A DNA stretch of 9,823 nt from RYN-433 sp036558265 (GTDB taxonomy: Bacteria; Planctomycetota; Phycisphaerae; Tepidisphaerales; Tepidisphaeraceae): contig DATBFY010000108.1 in assembly GCA_036558265.1 (NCBI GenBank), positions 1 to 9,823 of the forward strand, read 5' to 3'. Below the pieces are notes generated by a model that saw only the letters and a list, made by a program, of their open reading frames with translations, made no database searches and was not told the origin of the DNA. A program made the position numbers and the translations under genes. This document shows, piece by piece, positions 1 through 6,325 of the stretch. Numbering within the stretch: the stretch's first letter is position 1; the number at the start of each line of letters is the position of its first letter.

Positions 1-543
1 GGGGGTCGGCAGGGCGGTGACGCGGTCGGTGAGTTGGGCGGGGTTCCACTCCAGCCAGTTGGGGACGTTGTGGCTGCCCACCTGTTCCATGTTGTCGCGC
101 AGGACCTTGTGGATGCCGTCCTTGAACGTGATGACCTGCCCGGGGTCAACGCGGTAGGAGGCGATGTCGGTCTTTCGGCCGTCGATGATAACGTGGCCGT
201 GGGCGACGATCTGGCGCGCGGCCCAGATGGTCTTGGCAACGCCCAGGCGCCGCAGGACGTTGTCCAGGCGCGTCTCGAGGAGCTGCATCATCGTGTTGGC
301 GGTGTTGCCCTTGGACTTCTTGGCGATGTCCAGGAACTTGCGGAACTGCTTCTCGAGCATGCCGTAATGGAAGCGGAGCTTCTGCTTCTCGGTCAGGCGC
401 ACACCGAACTCGGTGTTGCGGCGGCCGCGGTAGCCGTGCATGCCGGGGAGCGAGAGTTCCTTGGCGGTGTGCTTGGGGATGTCGGCGATGGGGACGCCGA
501 CGCGACGGGACAATTTGACCTTGGGGCCTAGATAGCGACCCAT
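1..543 (-). CDS. rpsD: 30S ribosomal protein S4 (uS4), 3' end cut by the window edge
   Basis: This is the primary 16S rRNA-binding protein S4 of the small ribosomal subunit, which nucleates assembly of the 30S body. Translating the minus strand from the ATG at 541-543 gives 181 residues with no stop before the edge; S4 is usually about 200-209 residues, so some 20-25 C-terminal residues lie outside. The N-terminus (MGRYLGPKVK) is typical of S4. The segment TRLDNVLRRLGVAKT (91-105) opens the S4 RNA-binding domain, which continues through the ARQIVAHGHV stretch (109-118) to about residue 140. No cysteine is present, so this is the zinc-free S4 type. The sequence AGAAGGA lies about 9 nt before the ATG and supports the start. 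The neighbour upstream is divergent, so rpsD is the first gene of its transcript rather than following rpsK as in the classical alpha operon. Confidence 0.96.
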   Translation of the reverse strand, partial: MGRYLGPKVKLSRRVGVPIADIPKHTAKELSLPGMHGYRGRRNTEFGVRLTEKQKLRFHYGMLEKQFRKFLDIAKKSKGNTANTMMQLLETRLDNVLRRLGVAKTIWAARQIVAHGHVIIDGRKTDIASYRVDPGQVITFKDGIHKVLRDNMEQVGSHNVPNWLEWNPAQLTDRVTALPTP

Positions 544-552
544 GGGAGCGAT

Positions 553-559
553 TCCTTCT
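553..559 (-). promoter_or_regulatory. Ribosome binding site of rpsD
   Basis: The minus strand reads AGAAGGA here, ending 9 nt before the rpsD ATG. This is a good Shine-Dalgarno match at normal spacing and fixes the S4 start. Confidence 0.7.
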
Positions 560-684
560 ACGCGTCGTTATGGTGGTTGACGCGTCTCAAAACAGGCGCG
601 GCGATCTCGTTGCGGCGGATCGACTTACGCGCGTTTGTGCCGCGGCGGACGTGGTTCTGAGGCGCGTCGCGCGGGTTCGTCGCA

Positions 685-699
685 CGGGTGAAATACCCG
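685..699 (-). other. Small hairpin in the predicted rpsD leader
   Basis: A perfect 5-bp inverted repeat, CGGGT and ACCCG, encloses a 5-nt A/T-rich loop. It lies about 15 nt after the predicted start of the rpsD transcript. No U-run follows, so it does not look like an intrinsic terminator. It could be part of a structured leader, but a 5-bp stem in GC-rich DNA can arise by chance. Confidence 0.35.
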
Positions 700-720
700 C
701 TCCAACGACGAGGGGACGGG

Positions 721-748
721 ATTATAGGGGTTTGGGAGGTGGTGGCAA
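721..748 (-). promoter_or_regulatory. Predicted sigma-70-type promoter of rpsD
   Basis: On the minus strand a perfect -10 hexamer TATAAT (726-721) is preceded, after a 16-bp spacer, by TTGCCA (748-743), which matches the -35 consensus at five of six positions. It is the best promoter match I see in this GC-rich window. Transcription would begin near position 714, leaving a leader of roughly 170 nt before the rpsD ATG. Confidence 0.6.
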
Positions 749-795
749 GTTCCAACTGCAGGTCCGCCCGTTGTCGGTTTAGGCCGGTGTCGGAT

Positions 796-803
796 AAAGG
801 AGG
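796..803 (+). promoter_or_regulatory. Ribosome binding site deciding the phosphodiesterase start
   Basis: AAAGGAGG lies 4 nt before the ATG at 808. It is the strongest Shine-Dalgarno sequence in the window. It favours this ATG over the in-frame GTG at 688, whose 40 extra codons show no family resemblance and would span the rpsD promoter. Confidence 0.75.
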
Positions 804-807
804 GGAC

Positions 808-2058
808 ATGCCGGCCGCGGTCACCAGCAAGCTGAAGTATTCGGCGCCTTCGCAGACTCGATCATTTTTGAGGTTGTCCGGGACATTTGAATATTTGCTC
901 ACGGGCGAATCGGTGCGGCCTCGGTTGCCGGAAGAGTACCTCGATGGCCCGTCGGCTGCGGCGAAGAACCTCGTGCTGATCCTGATCGACGGCTGGGGCT
1001 GGCACAGCGCTTTCGACCCCAGCCTGCCGTTCGTGGCGCGGGTTACAAAGGGCAGCGGGAGCATCGTGCGCGAGATGGACAGCGGGTTCCCGACCACGAC
1101 GGCGGCAATGCTCCCCTCGCTCTACCTGGGTGAGCCGCCGACGGCGCACGGATACGTCGAGTGGCGGCATTACGAGGAGTCCGTGGGGGCGATGATCAAC
1201 GTGCTGCCCTGGCGGTTCGACGACGACCACGGTCAGCGCGAGACGCTGACCAGGGTGGTGAAGGACCCCCTGACGATCCTGCGGCCCGGGAAGTTCTTCA
1301 AGGAGCTCAAGGCCAGGGGGGTGGCGTCGTACCTCGTGCAGCCCGAGGAATTGAAGGACAGCACGTTCAACCGGTACACGGTGCCGGCCGAGGACGCGAC
1401 GACGGTGTATTTCAAGACCGTGCGCGCCGGGCTCGACGAGGTGACGCGGGCGCTTGTGGGTCCGGGCGAGCACAAGCTGATCGTGCTCTACGCGATGAAG
1501 TACGATCACATCAGTCACCTGCTGGGGCCGGCGTCGGCCGGGGCGCGCGAGGCGCTGGTGCAGATCCTGGACGAGGTGGACGACTGGTACCTGAGCGCGT
1601 CGGGCCGGCACCCCGGCACGGTGGTGACGATGACGGCCGACCACGGGCAAATCCACTACCCGATGACGCAGTGGATCCGCCTTCCCGAAAAGGCCCCGCT
1701 GCTGGAGAAGTACCTGAGGCGGGACGCCTCGGGCCGGCTCATCAACACGGGCGGCTCGGCGCGGGATCGGTTCTGTTACCTGCAACCCGGGAGCGCGGAG
1801 GAGGCGGCGGAAGTCGTGTCACGGGAATTGGAAGGCCTGGCCGACGTGATACTGGTGAGAGATTTGATCGACCGCGGGTTTTTCGGAAGCGGTACGCCGT
1901 CGGAGCGGTTCCTGAGGCGGATCGGGGACCTGTGCATCCTCCCGCACGCGGGGTGCATCACGGGGTGGGACGGCCAGTTGGGCAAGGACCTGGGCCACCA
2001 TGGCGGCCTCTCGGAGGAGGAGTCGAAGGTGCCGTGGATCCTGACGCGGCTGGATTGA
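808..2058 (+). CDS. Alkaline-phosphatase-superfamily (type I phosphodiesterase / nucleotide pyrophosphatase-like) protein
   Basis: This is a 416-residue metal-dependent phosphoester hydrolase of the alkaline phosphatase superfamily, closest by motif to the type I phosphodiesterase/nucleotide pyrophosphatase group. The two-zinc site appears complete: D61 in LVLILIDGWGW, a threonine nucleophile within FPTTTAA (T96-T98), D233 and H237 in KYDHISH, D278-H279 in TADHG, and a late histidine in GHHGG (397-398). The segment PPTAHGYVEW (110-119) corresponds to the HG element after the nucleophile in this family. I see no signal peptide or membrane segment, so it probably acts in the cytoplasm. The substrate is unknown; nucleotide, phospholipid or phosphonate esters are all possible. 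The gene stands alone: rpsD diverges upstream, and its stop lies 17 bp from the stop of convergent uvrB. Family assignment is secure from the motifs, but the specific function is not. Confidence 0.88.
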   Translation: MPAAVTSKLKYSAPSQTRSFLRLSGTFEYLLTGESVRPRLPEEYLDGPSAAAKNLVLILIDGWGWHSAFDPSLPFVARVTKGSGSIVREMDSGFPTTTAAMLPSLYLGEPPTAHGYVEWRHYEESVGAMINVLPWRFDDDHGQRETLTRVVKDPLTILRPGKFFKELKARGVASYLVQPEELKDSTFNRYTVPAEDATTVYFKTVRAGLDEVTRALVGPGEHKLIVLYAMKYDHISHLLGPASAGAREALVQILDEVDDWYLSASGRHPGTVVTMTADHGQIHYPMTQWIRLPEKAPLLEKYLRRDASGRLINTGGSARDRFCYLQPGSAEEAAEVVSRELEGLADVILVRDLIDRGFFGSGTPSERFLRRIGDLCILPHAGCITGWDGQLGKDLGHHGGLSEEESKVPWILTRLD

Positions 2059-2075
2059 ACGCGCACGCGCACGCC

Positions 2076-4151
2076 CTACTTTGCGGCGCGTTTGCCGGCG
2101 CGGCGGCCTTTGTTTTTGGGTTGCCAGATGCGTTGGCGCTCCACCTCTTCCTCGTCAGGGGCCCAGCCGGCGCCGCTCTTGATCGTGGGGGCGCCCTTCA
2201 TCTCCTTGAGCTTGTCGCGGAGTTGGGCGGCGCGCTCGAATTCGAGGTTCTTGGCGGCCTGGAGCATCTCCTCTTCGAGGAGCTTGATGATCTCGGTCTG
2301 GTCGAGCTGTTCCTCGTCGGCGTGGACGGCGCTGGCGACGGTGCGGCGGGCCTTGATCTCGCTCTCGATGCCCTCGCGGATGGCCTTCTGAACGGTCTGG
2401 GGCGTGATACCGTGCTCGGCGTTGAACTTGAGCTGGGTTTCGCGGCGGCGGGTGGTCTCGTCGATGGCCTTCTGCATCGCGGGGGTGACGCTGTCGGCGT
2501 AGAGGTAGACGGTGGCGTTGACGTTGCGGGCGGCGCGGCCGATCGTCTGGATGAGCGACGTCTCGCTGCGGAGGAAGCCGGCCTTGTCGGCATCGAGGAT
2601 GGCGACCATGGAGACCTCGGGGAGGTCCAGGCCTTCGCGGAGGAGGTTGATGCCGACCAGGACGTCGAAGTCGCCGCGGCGGAGGTCGTTGAGGATCTCG
2701 ACGCGCTCGATGGTCTGGATCTCGCTGTGAAGGTAGCGGCCGCGGATGCCGGCCTCCTGGATGTAGGCCGATAAGTCTTCGGCCAGGCGCTTGGTGAGTG
2801 TGGTCACGAGGACGCGTTCGCCGATTGCGGCGCGTTTCTTGATCTCGGCGAGGAGGTGGGGGACCTGCCCCTGGGCGGGGCGAACCTCGATGATCGGATC
2901 GACCAGGCCCGTGGGGCGGATGACCTGTTCGACGACTTCGCCGGCGGTTTTCTCCAGCTCGATCCTGCCGGGGGTGGCGGAGACGAAGACGACCTGGTTC
3001 CACATCTGCTCGAACTCTTCGTACTTGAGCGGGCGGTTGTCGAGGGCGCTGGGGAGGCGGAAACCGTGTTCGACGAGGGTCTCCTTGCGGTGGCGGTCGC
3101 CGTTGTACATGGCCTTGAGCTGGGGCAGCGTGACGTGCGACTCGTCGATGATGAGCAGGTAATCCTTGGGGAAGTAGTCGATGAGGGTCCAGGGTTTCTC
3201 GCCGGGCTTGCGGCCGTCGAGGTGGCGGGAATAGTTCTCGATGCCGGGACAGACGCCGACCTCGAGGAGCAGCTCGATGTCGTACTTCGTGCGCGCCAGG
3301 AGTCGCTGGGCCTCGAGGAGCTTGCCCTCGCCGCGGAGCTGCATGACGCGGACGTCGAGCTCGTCGCGGATGGACCCGACGGCCTCGTGGACCTTTTCCT
3401 CGGGCATGACGTAGTGGACGGCGGGGTAGATGAAGATCGATTCGTGCTCGGCGAGGACCTCGCCGGTGAGGGGGTTGATCGCGGTGATGCCGGAGATCTC
3501 GTCGCCGAAGAACTCGATGCGGTAGGCGAATTCCTCGTAGGAGGGGTGGAGCTCGACGACGTCGCCGCGGACGCGGAAGGTGGCGCGTTTGAAGTCCATG
3601 TCGTTTCGGGCGTACTGGAGCTCGATCAGGCGCTTGAGCATGTCGTCGCGGTCGGTGGGGACGCCCTTGCGGATGGGGAGAACGGATTTCTGGTATTCGC
3701 CGGGGGAGCCCAGGCCGAAGATGCAGGAGACGGAGGCGACCAGGAGGACGTCGCGGCGGCTGACGAGGTTGGAGGTGGCGGCGAGGCGCAGGCGGTCGAG
3801 GTCGTCGTTGCGGCTGGAGTCCTTCTCGATGTAGATGTCGCGCTGGGGGATGTAGGCTTCGGGCTGGTAGTAGTCGTAGTAGGAGACAAAGTAGCCGACG
3901 GCGTTGTCGGGGAAGAGTTGTTTGAATTCCTCGTAGAGCTGGGCGGCGAGGGTCTTGTTGTGGCTGATCACCAGCGTCGGACGGTTGAGGCGTGCCACGG
4001 TGTGGGCCATGGTGAAGGTCTTGCCGGTACCGGTGGCGCCCATGAGGGTCTGGAACTTTTTGCCGTCGTGGGCGCCTTGGGCGAGCTTGTCGATGGCCTG
4101 CGGCTGATCGCCCTGGGGTTGGAACGGGCTGATGACTTGAAAGTCGGGCAT
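2076..4151 (-). CDS. uvrB: UvrABC excinuclease subunit B
   Basis: UvrB is the damage-verifying helicase-like subunit of nucleotide excision repair. It receives lesions from UvrA and recruits UvrC for incision. The 691-residue protein is full length for the family. In order it shows: Walker A GATGTGKT (38-45); the DNA-clamping beta-hairpin region with YYDYYQPEAYIP (91-102) and SSRNDDLDRLR (112-122); the DESH box (336-339); VFVSATPG (388-395); the C-terminal helicase motif QTIGRAARN (535-543); and a UVR domain at about 620-652 for contact with UvrC. A basic tail (KNKGRRAGKRAAK) ends the protein. The start MPDFQV matches the family and has AGGA 7 nt upstream. The frame stays open for 55 further codons to 4316, but that extension resembles nothing and crosses the likely promoter. 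uvrB converges on the phosphodiesterase gene and diverges from the halogenase-like gene. Confidence 0.98.
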   Translation of the reverse strand: MPDFQVISPFQPQGDQPQAIDKLAQGAHDGKKFQTLMGATGTGKTFTMAHTVARLNRPTLVISHNKTLAAQLYEEFKQLFPDNAVGYFVSYYDYYQPEAYIPQRDIYIEKDSSRNDDLDRLRLAATSNLVSRRDVLLVASVSCIFGLGSPGEYQKSVLPIRKGVPTDRDDMLKRLIELQYARNDMDFKRATFRVRGDVVELHPSYEEFAYRIEFFGDEISGITAINPLTGEVLAEHESIFIYPAVHYVMPEEKVHEAVGSIRDELDVRVMQLRGEGKLLEAQRLLARTKYDIELLLEVGVCPGIENYSRHLDGRKPGEKPWTLIDYFPKDYLLIIDESHVTLPQLKAMYNGDRHRKETLVEHGFRLPSALDNRPLKYEEFEQMWNQVVFVSATPGRIELEKTAGEVVEQVIRPTGLVDPIIEVRPAQGQVPHLLAEIKKRAAIGERVLVTTLTKRLAEDLSAYIQEAGIRGRYLHSEIQTIERVEILNDLRRGDFDVLVGINLLREGLDLPEVSMVAILDADKAGFLRSETSLIQTIGRAARNVNATVYLYADSVTPAMQKAIDETTRRRETQLKFNAEHGITPQTVQKAIREGIESEIKARRTVASAVHADEEQLDQTEIIKLLEEEMLQAAKNLEFERAAQLRDKLKEMKGAPTIKSGAGWAPDEEEVERQRIWQPKNKGRRAGKRAAK

Positions 4152-4158
4152 ATGGCCG

Positions 4159-4162
4159 TCCT
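4159..4162 (-). promoter_or_regulatory. Ribosome binding site of uvrB
   Basis: The minus strand reads AGGA here, 7 nt before the ATG at 4149-4151. It supports the conserved MPDFQV start over the longer open frame that reaches 4316. Confidence 0.6.
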
Positions 4163-4181
4163 GAGTGCGATTTGAACCACT

Positions 4182-4202
4182 AAACAGCGACCGAACAGTA
4201 TA
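4182..4202 (-). promoter_or_regulatory. Possible uvrB -10 element with an overlapping LexA-like direct repeat
   Basis: The minus strand carries TATACT (4202-4197), a good -10 hexamer, without a convincing -35. It abuts GTTC, seven bases, then GTTT (4196-4182). The alphaproteobacterial LexA operator is GTTC-N7-GTTC, so seven of eight defined bases match. The position, just after the -10 and over the predicted transcription start about 35-40 nt before the uvrB ATG, is where a repressor would act. uvrB is a common SOS gene. No lexA gene is visible here and the LexA site of this lineage is unknown to me, so this is a hypothesis. Confidence 0.3.
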
Positions 4203-4357
4203 TGCGTGCGCTCGCGGGGCTGCGCGTAAGATGCGAGCATTTTTCTGGAGTCGAATTGCGTCCGGCGGTTTGGCTACCGCGGTGGTGTCCGGACGGCTAA
4301 ACTGGCCGTCGTTCACGTCGCCGTCTTACGTTCTTATTCACGTCTTCGGAGTGGCTT

Positions 4358-5884
4358 GTGCTCAACGGTGTTATCAAAAAGGTCATCGTCCTCGGCGGCG
4401 GGTCGGCGGGTTTCATGGCCGCCGGGACGATCAAGCTCTACCTGCCCAACGTGGACGTCCTGGTCATCCGCTCGAAGGACATCGGGATCATCGGGGTGGG
4501 CGAGGGATCGACGATCGCGCTGACCGATTTCCTGCACCAGTTCCTCAAAGTCAAGCCCAAGACGTTCTTCGACGTGGCGCGGCCGACGTGGAAGCTGGGG
4601 CTGAAGTTCATCTGGGGGCCGCGCGAGTACTTCCACTACACGTTCGCCGCCCAGTGCGACGCACGCGTGCCCGGTGCGCCGCTGCACAAGCCGATCGGGT
4701 ATTACCTCGATCGGGAGATGGAGAACTGGGACCCGTGCTCGGCGCTGATGTCGCGCGAGCGGATCTTCGTGCCGACGGCCTCGGGTCAGCCGGCGGTCCA
4801 CCTGGACCTGGCGTATCACTTCGAGAACGAGCGGTTCGTCGAGTTCCTCCAGGGGTACGCGCAGGCGGTCGGCTGCCGGGTGATGGATGATACGGTGTCG
4901 CAGGTGTCGCAGGACGAGAACGGGGTCAGTGGGCTGGTGCTGCAATCCGGTCAAACGGAGACGGCGGACCTGTACGTGGACGCGTCGGGGTTCGCGTCGC
5001 TGCTGCTGGGCAAGACGCTTGGCGAGCCGTTCGTGCCGTACCGGTCGAGCCTGTTCTGCGATCGGGCGGTCGTGGGGGGTTGGAATCGGACGGATGAGCC
5101 GATCCGGCCTTATACCACCTGCGAGACGATGAACAGCGGCTGGTGCTGGCAGATCGAGCACGAGGGGCGGATCAACCGTGGGTACGTGTACTCGTCGGCG
5201 TTCATCTCGGATGCGGACGCCGAGGCGGAGTTTCGCGCGAAGAGTCCGAAGGTCGGGCCGACGCGGATCGTCAAGTTTCTCTCGGGACGTTACCGCGACG
5301 GCTGGGTGAAGAACGTCGTGGCGGTGGGCAACTCGAGCGGGTTCGTCGAGCCGCTGGAGGCCACCGCGCTGGGACTCATCGCGATCCAGTGTCGCCTGAT
5401 CGTCGGGACGCTGATCGATTCGGATCGCGAGCTGCGCCCGACACAACTGCGCGAGTTCAACAAACATCATCAGAGGATCTGGGACAACGTGCGCGGCTTC
5501 ATCGCGATGCACTACAAGTTCAACACGCGGATCGAGACCCCCTTCTGGCGCGAGTGCCGGGAAAAGACGGACCTGGCGGACGCCGCCCCACTGGTCGAAT
5601 ACTTCCGCGAGAATGGCCCGAGCGGTTTCTGGGGGCCGACGTTGCTCGACTCGTTCGAGCCGTTCCGGATGGGGGGCTACGCGACGCTGCTGACGGGAAT
5701 GGGCTTGCCGCACCGGCGGGCACACGTGCCGACCGAGCGCGAGTTGCAGTGGCTTGCCGCATGGCGGGAGCGGAACCGACGACTGGCGGAGCGGGGAATG
5801 AGCGTGGCGGAAGCGATCCGGGCGGTGCACCAACCGGATTGGACGTGGGGGAACTGGAGTTCGAGCAAGGCGCTGTACGCCTGA
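4358..5884 (+). CDS. Flavin-dependent tryptophan-halogenase-family protein
   Basis: This is a 508-residue flavoprotein of the tryptophan halogenase family, whose known members use reduced FAD, oxygen and chloride or bromide to halogenate aromatic substrates. The FAD-binding loop is GGGSAG (13-18), followed by GVGEGSTI (46-53). K79 in TWKLGLKFIWG fits the catalytic lysine that guides hypohalous acid. FVEPLEAT (329-336) fits the conserved FVEPLEST stretch, so E334 matches the catalytic glutamate. The diagnostic WxWxIP motif appears as WCWQIE (262-267), with glutamate replacing proline. The GTG start has GGAG 6 nt upstream. No flavin reductase, carrier-protein gene or biosynthetic cluster is nearby, so the substrate is unknown and free tryptophan cannot be assumed. 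It diverges from uvrB and its stop lies 24 bp from that of the convergent helix-hairpin-helix gene. Family membership is clear; halogenating activity is inferred. Confidence 0.9.
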   Translation: MLNGVIKKVIVLGGGSAGFMAAGTIKLYLPNVDVLVIRSKDIGIIGVGEGSTIALTDFLHQFLKVKPKTFFDVARPTWKLGLKFIWGPREYFHYTFAAQCDARVPGAPLHKPIGYYLDREMENWDPCSALMSRERIFVPTASGQPAVHLDLAYHFENERFVEFLQGYAQAVGCRVMDDTVSQVSQDENGVSGLVLQSGQTETADLYVDASGFASLLLGKTLGEPFVPYRSSLFCDRAVVGGWNRTDEPIRPYTTCETMNSGWCWQIEHEGRINRGYVYSSAFISDADAEAEFRAKSPKVGPTRIVKFLSGRYRDGWVKNVVAVGNSSGFVEPLEATALGLIAIQCRLIVGTLIDSDRELRPTQLREFNKHHQRIWDNVRGFIAMHYKFNTRIETPFWRECREKTDLADAAPLVEYFRENGPSGFWGPTLLDSFEPFRMGGYATLLTGMGLPHRRAHVPTERELQWLAAWRERNRRLAERGMSVAEAIRAVHQPDWTWGNWSSSKALYA

Positions 5885-5908
5885 TTAGCTGGAAGCCCGT
5901 GGTAGGAG

Positions 5909-6307
5909 CTACTCCGCCGGCCGGGTTGAGGGAAAGATCAGGTACGGCGTCAGCGTTTCGACGGTCGCCTTGCCAATCCCCTTTACGCGCATCAGATCTT
6001 CGGGCCTTGCAAATGGCGTCTCGTCGGGATGCTCGATCATCCAGGTGTCACGAAAGGCAACGATCTCCTTGGCGCGTTTCTCACCAATGAGCGGCAGCGC
6101 CGCCCAGGCGGGCCAATCGGCGGTATTCGGGTCGATCCGTGACGCCAGGTCATGCGCCCGCTCGCCCACGGGCGCGGGCGGATCGTCCACGTGCGCGGGG
6201 CGAAACACGGCGCGGACGAAGAATCCGATCGACAGCAGCATGACGAATCCGGCCAGCACGAGTCGCTGCCGCCGCGTCCAGATCCACGCCCCTTGCTCGA
6301 CGTTCAT
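5909..6307 (-). CDS. ComEA-like helix-hairpin-helix protein with N-terminal membrane anchor
   Basis: This is a 132-residue protein with one predicted membrane helix at about 17-35 (LVLAGFVMLLSIGFFVRAVF), then a proline-rich linker and a C-terminal double helix-hairpin-helix DNA-binding module. The module begins IDPNTADWPAW (58-68), comparable to the VNINTAS start of ComEA domains. It has hairpins at LPLIGEKRAKEI (71-82) and MRVKGIGKATVE (106-117). In competent bacteria ComEA binds incoming DNA at the outer face of the cytoplasmic membrane. A similar membrane-linked DNA-binding role is likely here, but no other competence genes are seen. The gene starts 18 bp after the GH10-like gene with GGGGGA 5 nt before its ATG, so it is probably the last gene of the ada operon. 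Domain assignment is firm; the physiological role is uncertain. Confidence 0.85.
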   Translation of the reverse strand: MNVEQGAWIWTRRQRLVLAGFVMLLSIGFFVRAVFRPAHVDDPPAPVGERAHDLASRIDPNTADWPAWAALPLIGEKRAKEIVAFRDTWMIEHPDETPFARPEDLMRVKGIGKATVETLTPYLIFPSTRPAE

Positions 6308-6325
6308 AGGATTCCCCCGTTGGTT

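Noticed and set aside
688..807. GTG start at 688 for the phosphodiesterase
   Set aside because: The ATG at 808 has a near-perfect AAAGGAGG. The extra 40 residues show no family character and overlap the rpsD promoter.
558..1097. A 179-residue minus-strand frame spanning the rpsD leader and the start of the phosphodiesterase gene
   Set aside because: It lies antisense to a well-supported coding region, has no recognisable domain, and its Arg-rich end reflects GC-rich sequence. A 32-codon GTG frame inside the leader was rejected for the same reason and lacks a convincing Shine-Dalgarno site.
2856..4175. A 439-residue open frame on the plus strand opposite uvrB
   Set aside because: Its translation is rich in Gly, Val, Asp, Glu and Ala with no domain, as expected for the antisense of GC-rich coding sequence. 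uvrB on the minus strand is unambiguous.
4152..4316. N-terminal extension of uvrB by 55 codons
   Set aside because: The frame is open, but the added residues resemble nothing in UvrB, and the conserved start at 4151 has its own AGGA. The extension would cover the likely promoter.
5885..5920. Possible terminator between the convergent halogenase-like and helix-hairpin-helix genes
   Set aside because: Only a 4-bp GTAG/CTAC stem is visible and there is no T-run, so it is too weak to call. The 17-bp gap between the phosphodiesterase and uvrB stops (2059-2075) has only a short GCGCAC repeat and no hairpin with T-run.
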